Below are positions 1 to 11,000 of a stretch of 64,000 bases of DNA, in pieces. Location: NCBI RefSeq assembly GCF_000327385.1, contig NW_008708645.1:2090597-2154596 (forward strand), written 5' to 3'. A program made the position numbers and the translations under genes. The notes beneath the pieces are model-generated. The model had not been told where the DNA came from. It saw only the letters and a list, made by a program, of their open reading frames with translations, and made no database searches. Each line of letters starts with the position of its first letter. The stretch's first letter is position 1. The stretch is from Lottia gigantea (Eukaryota > Mollusca > Gastropoda > Lottiidae).

Positions 1-381
1 TCAATTTTTTAGAATTTCATTGAATTCTTCTAATTCTTCAATGGTTATGTTCTTATCTTCTGTTGATCTTTCGAAAAATATAAATGATTTATTAAGATAG
101 GCATTTAAGATTTCTGTTTTCTTTTTATAATAAGATTTCTGTTTTGATGTATAACCTATAGCAATCAACCCACAAGATGAAGTTTGAATAGCAGTAATTG
201 TTGCTAATAAAGTTGGGATAAGTACTAGAACCATTAATCCACCAGTTACAGCCGTTGCAACTGTTGTTCCTACTGTTAGAAGCACACTCAGTGTTTTGTA
301 AACAGAATCAACTCTAATCCTTTTCTTACATTTATTATATTGTTCTAGTTTTACTTTTAACTCGTTTTGTTTGTCTATCAT
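1..381 (-). CDS. Small membrane protein of the Polinton-like element
   Basis: A 126-residue open frame lies at the outer visible edge of the element. It has a charged N-terminus (about residues 1-25), one long or two adjacent hydrophobic stretches (about 28-75) rich in Thr, Val, Leu and Ile, and a Lys/Glu-rich C-terminus. That layout suggests a small integral membrane protein. I recognise no family. Its neighbours are parts of the same element, so it is best read as an accessory protein of that element rather than a host gene. Confidence 0.45.
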   Translation of the reverse strand: MIDKQNELKVKLEQYNKCKKRIRVDSVYKTLSVLLTVGTTVATAVTGGLMVLVLIPTLLATITAIQTSSCGLIAIGYTSKQKSYYKKKTEILNAYLNKSFIFFERSTEDKNITIEELEEFNEILKN

Positions 382-399
382 ATATTGTTGTCTACTTTT

Positions 400-1310
400 G
401 AGTTCCAGTTTTAAGACATTAAATTAAGTGAATTTCTGATAAAGAAAAAGATGGATATTGTTCAATATTTACAATAGGGAACCCTTTAATCTCTATACCT
501 CCTCCTATTATTTTTCGTTCATCTGTTATCATTACTTCGGGTGTATAAATAGTAACTTTTACAGATACTAATGATATTTCTTCTTTCGAATCATTAATCT
601 TATTTAGATGAACTGTAAAAAATTTTTTTCAATATTAATCTCTATACTACATCTACAAGTATATATACCACCAACTTCTTTATTAATATCTCCTTCATGA
701 CGTTCAATTATTGATGAAAATATTATAAATTCTTGTTGACTTTTGTGAATATCAATTGAGGTAAATAAATCAGGATAATATTTTCGTACATTGAGTGAAA
801 AACTAGTATTAACAAAATATAGTTTTACATATTCAAAGTCTTAAAAACGTATAACTCTTTATTGTGTGTGGTTTTTGTGGAGTTGGATTTCTAATAATGT
901 TCATCGATGCTGAGCTTTCCGTCTCTGATATCATATCAAAATCACCTATTGAAAGAATATCGTTGTCATTGTCTGGTATTATTGACAATCTAAAGGTGTC
1001 TATATATTTTCCATTTGTTTTAAATTCATACATATGATTAGGCTTGTTGTTTTCATCATTAACTTCCAAATCTTTATTTTCAACATATTCACCGTTTTTT
1101 GATAAATTCGAAAATCTTAAGAGCGTTAAAATAGTTAGATGGATGAGAGAAGAAGATTGGTTCGATTTGAACTTTTACAGGAAAAAGAATTTCAATTAGA
1201 GATTTACCTCGGAAATTAAAGTTTCCTGAATCATCAAATATGTTTTTAACGTTTCCACTTATATATGAAAATACGTTTATTTTTAATATAAATCCATATC
1301 CTTCCAACTG
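400..1310 (-). other. Decayed coding region of the Polinton-like element, no family recognised
   Basis: Several short minus-strand frames with virus-like composition (Asn, Asp, Ile and Lys rich) lie between the membrane protein and the fibre-like region. The clearest are at 833-1069 and 1089-1307. No domain is recognised. Position between other parts of the element is the only reason to assign it to the element. Confidence 0.35.
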
Positions 1311-1399
1311 ATATGTTGTTTCACCTGTAGGAATACGCTCAGTATTTCTCAGACGGAAAAATGGAAGATTGAAATAAAATGATTTTTTATTTTCCTTGA

Positions 1400-2647
1400 G
1401 ATGTTTTTCTAATGCGGCTATATTTTTTTCCTGTTTTAAAACTTTGTTATTAATAGTAGTTATCTGTTGTTGAATCTCACTATCATAAATATTTTGTATT
1501 AGTTGATTAATATTTGTTACTTCTTTTAGTAATTCAGTTATAAAATTCAGTTTCTAGGGCAGTTGGTCCCTGTTGCCATTTGTTTTCACTTATACCTGGA
1601 TTAATATTATCCATTAGTTGTTTAAGAATCATTTTTTGTTTTTTAATCTAATCATCTAAATTAGATATTAATGAACTTAAACTTTGAAACTGAGTTTTAT
1701 CTACTACATTTAGAAGTTGTTGTTTAATAGCATCTATTTTGGTTTCTAATTCAGTTAATTTTTCTTCACTTATACCTGTTTAATATTATCTATTAATTGT
1801 TTAAGGTATATTTTTTGTTTTGTAACCTTATCATCTAAATTAGATATTAATGAACTTAAACTTTGTAACTGAGTCTAATTGTTGTTGAATGGCGACTATT
1901 TCACTATTATCAGTGAGTTTGGTTTCTAATTCAGTTAATTTTTCTTCACTTATACCTGGTTTAATATTATCTATTAGTTGTTTAAGGTCTATTTTTTGTT
2001 TTATCTTATCATCTAATTTAGATATTAATGATTTTAAATTTTATAATTGAGTTTTATCTACTACATCAAGTAATTGTTGTTTAATACCAGCTATTTGTTT
2101 TTGTATTTCACTATTATCAATAAGTTTAGTTTCTAATGTTGTTAATTTATCTTCACTTATACTTGGATTAATATTGGCTATTACTTGTTTAAGATCTATT
2201 TTTTTGTTTTGTAATCTGATCATCTAAATTAGATTTTAATGAACTTAAAGGTTGTTATTCAGTTTTATCTACTACATTAAGTAATTGTTCTTCAATAAAA
2301 CTTTTCAAACTTGTTACTTCTTGTTGTAATTTAGTATCATCAATAAAATCTTTATTATTTTTTTGTAGTTTGAAGTATCTTTTCACATCGCCTATTCTTT
2401 CTTTTAAATGGTCTTTATTTACTTCAATTAAATTTAATTGATCCATTAAATATTTCTTGTGAACAGCATCATAATCATTTTCTGGTAACTTTAAATTAGT
2501 AATGGTAAAATTATTCATATCTAAATCACCTTGAAGGGTGTCTCCAATTTGTTCCACAAAATAAGGTTTTGCTTTATTTATCCATGCTGTAGTGTTAGGT
2601 TTTTTAGTATCTAAAGGTAAAGAACCTAATCCAAATTTATTTGCCAT
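1400..2647 (-). pseudogene. Fibre-like, coiled-coil region of the Polinton-like element
   Basis: The region begins on the minus strand at 2647 with a segment resembling the head of phage and virus fibre proteins (a GDLDMNN...ITNL...DAVHKKYL pattern at about residues 40-75). It continues into Lys/Glu/Leu/Ile-rich heptad-like sequence. At DNA level, about four degenerate direct repeats of roughly 130-180 bp fill 1640-2280, each carrying the same SEDKL...LETKL...QLLDVVDKT-like wording. That fits a repeated fibre shaft. The region is broken. The fibre call is an inference from the sequence pattern. Confidence 0.55.
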
Positions 2648-2652
2648 TTTTT

Positions 2653-3012
2653 TTAAGTTAAATTTATTACAATTTCTTCAAACTGTTTTCCTAAACTTAA
2701 TTTATATAAAACCCAAAGTGAAAGTTGACCACAAAACTTTTGTCCCGGTAATTGAAATTGAAATGTTGAACATTTGATTGGTTTATTAGTTAATTTCACT
2801 ATCTCTTCAGTGGGTTCTAATCCAAAAGAATCCAAAAAATATAAGTCATTTGAAGAGTCTTTGTACAAAGCAAAATGATGAACTCCTTTTTGATCGGAAG
2901 TATGTATAGTTGTTATAGCATAAAATTTACCTTTCTTATATTTGAGATTATTTTTTTCATCTTTCATACAATAATAAAACGGTGATACATTTAACTCATT
3001 TGCCCATTTCAT
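2653..3012 (-). pseudogene. Adenain-like cysteine protease of the Polinton-like element
   Basis: A 119-residue frame carries the layout of the adenovirus-type (Ulp1-fold) protease found in Polintons. A His lies in a VHHFALY motif at about residue 46. An Asp lies in a YFLDSFG motif at about residue 62. A Gln/Cys pair lies in a GQKFCGQLSLW motif at about residues 90-100. In related elements this enzyme matures capsid proteins. It sits directly upstream of the fibre-like region on the same strand. It is treated as part of a broken element. Confidence 0.72.
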
Positions 3013-3149
3013 AAGTTGAAAGTTTGTAGTTGTATCAGTTCCGTATTTACCAAGAAAGCTAGTCAGTTTTCTGAAGTTCGTTTTGATGGAACCTACCTAT
3101 GATTTGTTCTTTGTCTTGATCGATTAATTCACATGTGGGAGGTGATGTG

Positions 3150-3360
3150 GTGTTTACTTTATCTACGATAGAGGTCGTCTGTTGGATTGTTTCATTATTG
3201 TTTCAAATGCTTGTTTGACTGATAAACCTGTTTTGTTTTTGAGAGGAATAACCCAAGTATATCTTGTGTACAAATCTATAACGGTTAAACAATATTTATA
3301 TCCTCTTTCGACATATTAATTAAATCAGCTGACCATGTTTCATCTTTATCAAACGCTTTG
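3150..3360 (-). pseudogene. Integrase-like segment of the Polinton-like element
   Basis: A short minus-strand stretch reads like the catalytic core of the retroviral/Polinton integrase superfamily, including WSADLI, TVIDLYTRYTWVIPLK and KTG-type wording around the expected Asp. Only a fragment of an integrase is present, so it is a remnant. It lies between the protease and the phospholipase-like part. Confidence 0.6.
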
Positions 3361-3399
3361 ACTTTTAAAAAAATGTTTGTTTTTTCTAAATTCTTTGTG

Positions 3400-3801
3400 T
3401 ATTTCATCTGCTATTCCCATACCCATTTTCATCTTTGCTTTCAAGAGTTTAATGATTTTTGCTCTTTGAATTCTCTCTTTAAAAGTTGGATTTGGAATAT
3501 TTTCAAGTTCGATTATCATTTGTTTGTCTGCTTCGTGTCTGGATGTTATGTCTTTATTTCTGTATAATATATCGTGTTTATGTGCAGCAGCATCAACTCT
3601 ATTGACTAGTTCTTCACCTGGTTTTGGTTTATCGTTTTCGTCTAATCGCAGATCTAACCATGTACCTGGACCAGTGTAATTATGACCCGGAAGATGTTTT
3701 TCCCCCGGGTATTTTGCCCATGATAATCCAGGAAGAGAACCTAATGATTTTTGAATGTCAGAACCGAATAAGTTTTAGGAGTTTGAGCAATTATCATTGA
3801 C
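3400..3801 (-). pseudogene. Phospholipase A2-like (parvovirus VP1-type) part of the Polinton-like element
   Basis: The minus strand has the pattern of the parvovirus-type PLA2 domain: a LPGHNYTGPGTWLDLRL calcium-loop-like stretch and, after a short gap, NRVDAAAHKHDIIYR, which carries the HD pair typical of the catalytic helix. Such domains are known in parvoviruses and some virus-like elements, where they help the particle cross membranes. Another small Ala/Lys/Glu-rich frame continues upstream to about 4000. The region is broken and treated as fossil. Confidence 0.62.
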
Positions 3802-4179
3802 ATTTTTATCCTATAATTTTAAAACCATTGCCTTTTTTGTTTTCAAAACTTTTATTTCGCATTTCTCTTATATGTTGTAATTCTTTCAACTCGTTAGATC
3901 TTTTCACTGCATCGCTTATATTTACACCTGCTTTTGCTTCAGATCGAAGAGCTTGCGCTCCAGATGAAATGAGGGATTTGTTGTTTGAGGCAAAGTTGGC
4001 TACTTTTGGGATGAGAATTTGTGTTGTTCATGTTTTAAAATTAAACTCATTCTGTTTTTAAATGAGTTAATTTGAAGATATTATAGGAGTGGGGTGCTTG
4101 GGGGTTGGTAAACGGGTTTATTAAGCGTGTCTGGTGGGATTGTTTGTTTGGTGGGCTTGCGGGCGCCGCAGGCAAAAAG

Positions 4180-4260
4180 AGTAGTATAAGAGGTTATAGA
4201 TAGGGGGCGGTTTTTATAAATTATAAAAAGTACCCTCTATCTATAACCTCTTATACTACT
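4180..4260. repeat. 81-bp near-perfect palindrome
   Basis: The arms AGTAGTATAAGAGGTTATAG (left, from 4180) and its reverse complement (right, ending at 4260) run on through an inner inverted stretch (TTTTTATAA / TTATAAAAA) to a centre near 4220, with only a few mismatches. The structure lies exactly between the end of the Polinton-like coding region and the start of the piggyBac coding region. It could be two element ends meeting head to head, or an independent hairpin. Confidence 0.85.
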
Positions 4261-5090
4261 AACCCCAACAGCTGCCAAACGCCCAAAAGAAATTGTTCCA
4301 TCCACTACAAGACAATGGTCAAAACGTGATTTGCCATCATCTAAATCTAAACGTTTTGACTTGAATGTACCAAACACCGATCTTTCAAATTTACCTAAAG
4401 ATCCTATAGAACTATTCGAATTGTTCTTTGATGAAGATGTTTTTGAATTGTTTACAACCAAAACACTCCAATATGCTAGATCTAAGGGTAATCATACTTT
4501 CACAACAAGATGAAATGCAAGCTTTTATTGTGATCTTAGTTATCTCACGAAAACGAATGTATTGGTCATATGACAAGGATATCCACAATGAAGCAATATC
4601 ATCGGCTATGTCCAGAGATAGGTTTGATGAGATCCAGAGATATCTGCACCTCAGTGACAATAATCAGCTGGATCCACATGATAGGTTCAGTAAGGTTAGG
4701 CCACTTTTGGATTTGCTGAATGAGATGTGGGTATTAGCAACCCCTATTGGATACGCAGTTCAATTTGAGCATTATCAATATGCATTTGGTCGACGGGAGT
4801 ATGCCGGTTTAGGTGGGTCCGTTATATTCAACTTAATATCTAACCTTCGGAATGATTATCCTTACCATATGACTTTTGATAATCTGTTTACCTCCCTGAA
4901 ACTTGTGGACGCACTATCTGCTAAAGAATTAGCATGTACGGGTACGGTTAAATCGAATCGCATTGATAATTGTTAGTTGGTTGTTGGTTAGTAAAATGGC
5001 AAGAGGGTCATTTGATTTTGCATACGATTCTTCTGTGGGATTAGTTGTTGTTCGGTGGAATGACAATAATGTTGTTTCAAATTACGTCGG
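4260..5090 (+). pseudogene. piggyBac-type transposase remnant (PGBD-like)
   Basis: Reading frames on the plus strand match the piggyBac transposase (DDE_Tnp_1_7) in order. First comes the N-terminal ELFFDEDVFELF helix, then the YWSYDKD, AMSRDRFDEIQRYLHLSDN and RFSKVRPLLDLLNEM block, then LWVLATPIGY, a GLGGSVIFNL block, a TFDNLFTSLKL block carrying a catalytic Asp, TGTVKSNR, and MARGSFDF...VVRWNDNNVVS. The frame changes near 4480-4500 and again near 4975. Between NEM and WVLATP (about 4727) a block of roughly 50-60 residues expected in the family is missing in frame, including the region of the first catalytic Asp. It is therefore dead. No clear piggyBac ends were found. Confidence 0.88.
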
Positions 5091-6107
5091 TATGTTATAT
5101 AATACATCAACAACATTTTTATTATTTTTTTTTTATCTATTTTATTTCAATCATCAATGTCATTGTTATCGAATGACATCCGTATCCTCTTCGCTTACCT
5201 TCCCTTCTACAAAAATAAAAACATTTTTCAATTTCTATATTTCAAATAGAGAAAAAAAAAACATACAGTGGACACGCCATCCCTTATTGACTTTTTGCAT
5301 TTTTCAAAATGGAAGCTAAACGGTTAGGATTTTGCAAAAAAATCGCGGAATTACGAATTGGAAGTTTTTTCAAAACATAGTCCGAAAAGTATGTTTTTTA
5401 TGAATTTCGACCTTTTTCGGTCATTTTCGATCATTTTCCGGAATTTTTTTTGGAAATTTTTTTTGAATAATCATAATTGATAATTTGGTGCAATCTGCCA
5501 AGTTCCGTAAAAATCGAATAAAAATTAAAAAATGGGAATTTTGACAAAAATTCAGTTCAAAAAGTTAGTGACAAAATTTTTGAATCAGGATTTTCTGAAA
5601 CTGCAGTCTGCTTGGAAGCAAACGTTAGCGTGTTTTATGGTGGGTTTTTGAAATTAGGAAGTTTTCCGCTACATCATTCCTGTTGGAGTCTGATGTCTCG
5701 AAACATATTTAAAAGGTAATTCCGTGGTCTAAAATGTCTGATATGCCGAACATGTTCGAACTATTTCTGTTGTTGCAAGGTAGGGCTTACTCTGAAAACA
5801 GTTACAAAAAACTAGAACTGTGGCAACGAGACCTTATCCCATGGCTTTTGAACCTTTTGAAACTTCTAGCCTGTTAGCTTTCAACTAAAGTTTTAACAAG
5901 AAATTAAAACTTTCGTGTATCAATAAATAAATCAATTATATAAATACACTCCAGAAATTTTACCTCAAAATTCTCAATTTGTAAGGAATAATAGAGAAAA
6001 AAGTTACGCATATGGGTGTTAAATTTGTTATCGACATGAGCGGGCTTCTGATCAGGAAAAACAAAACGAAAATATATTTTTAATACATTGCATAGGATTA
6101 CAATAAG
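5091..6107. other. Non-coding, AT-rich, no gene seen
   Basis: The sequence is AT-rich with runs of A and T. Around 5260-5560 it contains wording such as TTTTTCGGTCATTTTCGATC that looks like degenerate repeat sequence. No open frame with recognisable protein features was found on either strand. Confidence 0.5.
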
Positions 6108-6450
6108 GGAGCCGCGGTGGCTAAGTGAGTTAAACGCCTGCTCGCTAACCTGAAGGTCCAGGGTTCAATCCCGGCACACAATATCTTCGGATTTTTCAAC
6201 CTGGTTTACCCTGTCATGTAAGAGGGGCTGACATGGAAAAAGCGTCTAGTCGTTCGGATGGGACAATAAACCGAGGCACCGTGTGCTACAGGCTATGCAC
6301 ATTAAAAATCCCTCGACAATTGAACATCGAAAAGAGCAGGCTAATGCAAAATTTCCCCCATTGCACCGTGCATGACGTTGCCCGTCTTCATTAGCCCACA
6401 TGGTGCAGACAAGTAGGACGTAAAACTCTATTCATTTTATTTCATTTCTC
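6108..6450 (+). mobile_element. tRNA-derived SINE, full length, with target-site duplication
   Basis: A tRNA-like head is present: a box-A-like TGGCTAAGTGAGTTAAACGC, then AACCTGAAGGTCCAGGGTTCAATCCC with a clear B box (GGTTCAATCCC). A tRNA-unrelated body follows, ending in TTTATTTCATTTC. The 12-bp direct repeat GATTACAATAAG flanks it exactly (6096-6107 and 6451-6462), which proves insertion by target-primed retrotransposition. It is the reference copy for the truncated copies at 27443, 42852, 49244, 52093 and 53764. Confidence 0.92.
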
Positions 6451-6462
6451 GATTACAATAAG

Positions 6463-8058
6463 AACTAGTTGAACCAAGTCCTCTGGCCCCGCCCTTAGAC
6501 AAAATGTAACAAAGTAATACTGTAAACGTTAACGCACAATATAATTTAAGTGGTTCACAACGTATTTTCGAGTGCAATATTATAAGTGTTCAGTCAGCTC
6601 GTGGATAACTCGTCGACAACATTCAGACGACTCGTCTACAAGACAAAGACGACTTGCCGACAAATGTTACTCAAGTAAAATTATTGTTTCAGTTTTTATT
6701 TATATTTATTATAGAATTAACCTTTTGATACCGCATCACTATAAACTTCTCAAGTATTCAATTGACAAAAACAACGCACGTAGATAATCGACTTAGTCAC
6801 CCGCATTAGGAATTTGATCATATATCTTTTGTCATCAATTTTTGTCGAAGAGTTGACGACGAGTTGACATGTTGACTGGTATTCATAATTAAATCTTCAA
6901 TTAACATTCATTATATCGACATATAGAGAATGCAAGGGAGTATATTATGTACGAATCCCGGGAAAAAGATATTAATTTTGGTTTACGAGGTACTAGCGCA
7001 CTCATTTGTTGTAAAACATGCTTAACACCCTGTCAATCATTTTGACACGTTATGATTTTCTGAGAAAAATGAAATCATAAAATTTTTATTCATTTTTTAA
7101 ATTTATCCAAATTGAATAATTTGAATTTTTATAGAAAACCAGCTATCTCACATATCTTAAAAGAGAGAATTACGAATGCATTCTAATAATATAAACCATA
7201 TTGATGTGGGATAAATACATTTAATTATGATGTTAGGACTGGAGTTGAAAATTGTTTTTTCAGAATATGTTCATGCATTATTGCCATATATGATTACACA
7301 GAAAATTGTAAGGTCATTAGAAATCTGAAAAGATAGCATGGCAATGCAAGGTGACATACGCCCACGAAGCTTTGATTGCAAGTTCAAATCATTGTTTGTT
7401 GTCCATTCATATTTGGTTCGTGTTTAGTCTATAGAGAATTCTGGGTAAACTTTATTGTATCGAATCATGACCGGTGTGTATCGACGGACGGATGGATATG
7501 CTTCAATACTACGTGTGGGCATATAAAAATCAAAACAATCCAAAACGAATTCTTGCCTGAGGAGTGAGCAAATGTTGCACTGTATAACTAATAGATTGAA
7601 ATAGAGTATGCTATATAGAGTGAATTTGCTAAGTCAGAATCTTGATCAAGGATTTAAGCCTGTAGATTGAGAATGAGCCAAATGTGAACGGACGACAATA
7701 TACTTCTATATTACGTGCGGGCATATACACAAGTTGCACTATATAGCTAATAGAGTGAATACGCTAAGTTGGAAACGACATTTCGCCGAAAAAATCATCA
7801 AATCATTACGAAAATCGATGGGGATCATCTTCATAATGACATTGATCCACAAAATAAAAAGCAAAAGAATTCATAAAGAATTGTTGCCTGTAGAGTGAGC
7901 ACGAGTTGCACAAAACGCTTAATCGGACACGATGTTTCGGTGAAAAGTTATCAGATCATCTTCATAATGACATTGACCCACAAAAAAAAGTTCCAGATGA
8001 CATGGGTTTTATGTACCTCACCAAAAGCCAAGTATTCTATATTATCATCTGTACTGAC
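6463..8058. other. Non-coding stretch with degenerate local duplications
   Basis: No gene is recognised. Between about 7480 and 7990 several blocks recur in diverged form: a TTGCACTATATAGCTAATAG block, a TTGCCTGTAGAGTGAGCA block, and a CATCTTCATAATGACATTGA block. This suggests old local duplication. A fragment of the tandem-core dispersed repeat (GGTGACATACGCCCAC) is at about 7340-7400. If the downstream EGF gene has further exons they must lie here, but none could be identified. Confidence 0.45.
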
Positions 8059-11000
8059 CTCACAAGTAGAACCAGTAAAATCAAATGTACAAACACATCC
8101 CACACTAGGCAGATCGATTCCACCATTTTTACAAGGATTCACTTTTTCTAAAACAACAAGGTTGAAATCTTAATTTTAAAAAAATGTAATTGTGATATGG
8201 GTTCTATCGTCTCAGATCCACGTTGAAGCATTGAATTGAACAATTCCATAATTACATTGGTACCATATTTCACATCACAAAATCTGGCAGAGTTTAGGTT
8301 CCTATTCTAGAAGGTAGAATAATTTATGAACTGACCTTCACAAGTAGTACCTGTATATTCATCGGTACAAACACATGTTCCATCAGGCTGTTCTTTTCCA
8401 CCATTTTTACAAGGATTCGCTTAAAATAAAACAATCGACTCATTACAACTTAAAACATACATCAGCGTAGATTGACTGGACTATATACTGGACAATCAAT
8501 CTAAGTAAACTTATATAATTTCGTATATTTTTTACGCACTGGGTATTTGTACCGTCACAATGTGTGTTCTCTATGGCTGCTAACAATGGTACGGATAAGA
8601 GGTGGGCTGGTTTTTTTTGCCCATATTTTAGTTGCTGATATTGTTACCCTTCATAGTAATATCTATCGCTCTATATTAATGTATTGAGTACTATTTTAAC
8701 AGTGAAAATATTTTATTATTGTACTTTATAATCTAAATAGTTTTCTACCAAGGGGACATGCCTGTCCGAAAGGTAGTATTTCAAACTATTAAAAGTCTGT
8801 CCTATAAAACCCGAATAAAAGAAGGAATTGTGGGATATCAAAACCTACAGTAGAGCAATATGAAAGTCTTAATATGAGTTTCGCTGTAAAATACTACCTT
8901 TGAGACTGACATTTGCTAGAAATCTTCTAAGATTACAAAGTTGAGTAAAAATTTCAGAAAACAAAAAGATACTAAAATGTAATCTGATTTGAACTAGATT
9001 GACAGGATATTATTATATATCTATTGAGATAGAGATACATACGTTCTGGACATTATACATCTATTGAAATAGAGGTACATACCTTCTATGCATTATACAT
9101 CTATTGAGATAGAGATACATACCTTCTAGACATTATACATCTATTGAAATAGAGATACATACCTTCTGAACATTATATATCTATTGAGATAGAAATACAT
9201 GCCTTCTAAACATTATACATCTATTGAAATAGAGATAAATACCTTCTGGACATTATATATCTATTGAGATAGAGATACACACCTTCAAGACATTATACAT
9301 CTATTGAAATAGAGATACATACCTTCTAGACATTATACATCTATTGAAATAGAGATACATAATTCTAGACAGTATATATCTATTGAGATAGAGATTAATA
9401 CGTTCTAGACATTATACATCTATTGAGATAGAGATACATACCTTCTAGACATTATACATCTATTGAGATAGAGATATATACCTTCTAGACATTATAAATC
9501 TATTGAGATAGAGATACATACCTTCTAAACATTATACATCTATTGAAATAGAGATACATACCTTATAGACAGTATACATCTATTGAGATAGTGATACATA
9601 CCTTCTAGACATTATATATCTATTGAAATAGAGATACATACCTTCTGGACATTATATATCTATTAAGATAGAGATACATACCCTCTAGACATTATACATC
9701 TATTGAAATAGAGATAAATACATTCTAGACATTATACATCTATTGAGATAGAAATACATACCTTCTAGACAGTATACATCTATCGAGATAGAGATACATA
9801 CCTTCTAAACATGATACATATATTGAAATAGAGATACATACCTTCTAGACATTACACATCTATTGAAATAGAGATACATATCTTCTAAACATTATACATC
9901 TATTGAAATAGTGATACATACCTTCTAGACATTATACATCTATTGAGATAAAGATACATACCTTATAGACATTATACATCTATTGAAATAGAGATACATA
10001 CCTTCTAGATATTATACATCTATTGAGATAGTGATAAATACCTTCTAGACATTATACATCTATTGAGATAGTGATACATACCTTCTAGACATTATACATC
10101 TATTGAGATAGTGATACATACCTTCTGGACATTATACATCTATTGAAATAGAGATACATACCTTCTAGACATTATACATCTATTGAGATAAAGATACATA
10201 CTTTATAGACATTATACATCTATTGAGATAAAGATACATACCTTCTAGACATTATACATCTATTGAGATAGTGATACATACCTTCTAGACATTATACATC
10301 TATTGAGATAGTGATACATACCTTCTAGACATTATACATCTATTGAGATAGTGATACATACCTTCTAGACATTATACATTTATTGAGATAGAGATACATA
10401 CCTTCTGGACATTATACATCTATTGAGATAGAGATACATACCTTCTAAACATTATACATTTATTGAGATAGAGATACATACCTTCTGGACATTATACATC
10501 TATTGAGATAAAGATACATACATTCTAAACAGTATACGTCTATTGAATAATCGATACATACTTTCTAGACATTATACATCTATTTAGATAAATATACGTA
10601 CCTTCTAAACATTATACATCTATTGGTATAGAGATACATACCTTCTAGACATTATACATCTATTGAGATAGAGATACATACCTTCTAGACATTATACATC
10701 TATTGAAATAAAGATACATACCTTCTTAACATTATACATCTATTGAGATAAAGATACATACCTTCTAGATATTATACATCTAATGAGATAGAGATACATA
10801 CCTTCTGGACATTATACATCTATTGAAATAGAGATACATAGGCCTACGTTATAGACATCATACATCTATTGAAATAGAGATAATACCTTTTAGACATTAT
10901 ACATCTATTGAAATAGAGATACATACCTTCTGTACATTATACATCTATTGAGATAGAGATACATATCTTCTAGACAGTATACATCTATTGAGATAGAGAT

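Larger units (their letters stand above)
1..4140 (-). mobile_element. Polinton/Maverick-like element, broken, cut by the left window edge
   Basis: This is a fossil virus-like element. Read on the minus strand, its recognisable parts are, in order: a small protein, a phospholipase A2-like region, an integrase-like segment, an adenain-type cysteine protease, a long fibre-like region with repeats, and small proteins, one of them membrane-type. This combination is known from Polintons. It is clearly broken, with several interruptions, and no polymerase-B or capsid part is visible inside the window; they could lie beyond the left edge. The right limit is set where the recognisable coding stops, just before the palindrome at 4180-4260. 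The age looks moderate: single domains are still readable but the whole is decayed. The family call rests on the gene mix, not on a database search. Confidence 0.78.

Noticed and set aside
4412-4660. Minus-strand open frame over the transposase
   Set aside because: Shadow of the plus-strand piggyBac reading frame.
6108-6180. Possible functional tRNA gene
   Set aside because: Box A and B are present, but the sequence does not fold as a full tRNA and continues into a SINE body with target duplications.
6570-6870. Possible inverted repeat around CTCGTCGACAAC
   Set aside because: The two sides match only over short scattered pieces, not enough to call an element.
7895-8173. Plus-strand open frames over the EGF exon
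   Set aside because: They are mirror frames of the minus-strand exon, which has phase-matched splice sites and the Cys pattern.
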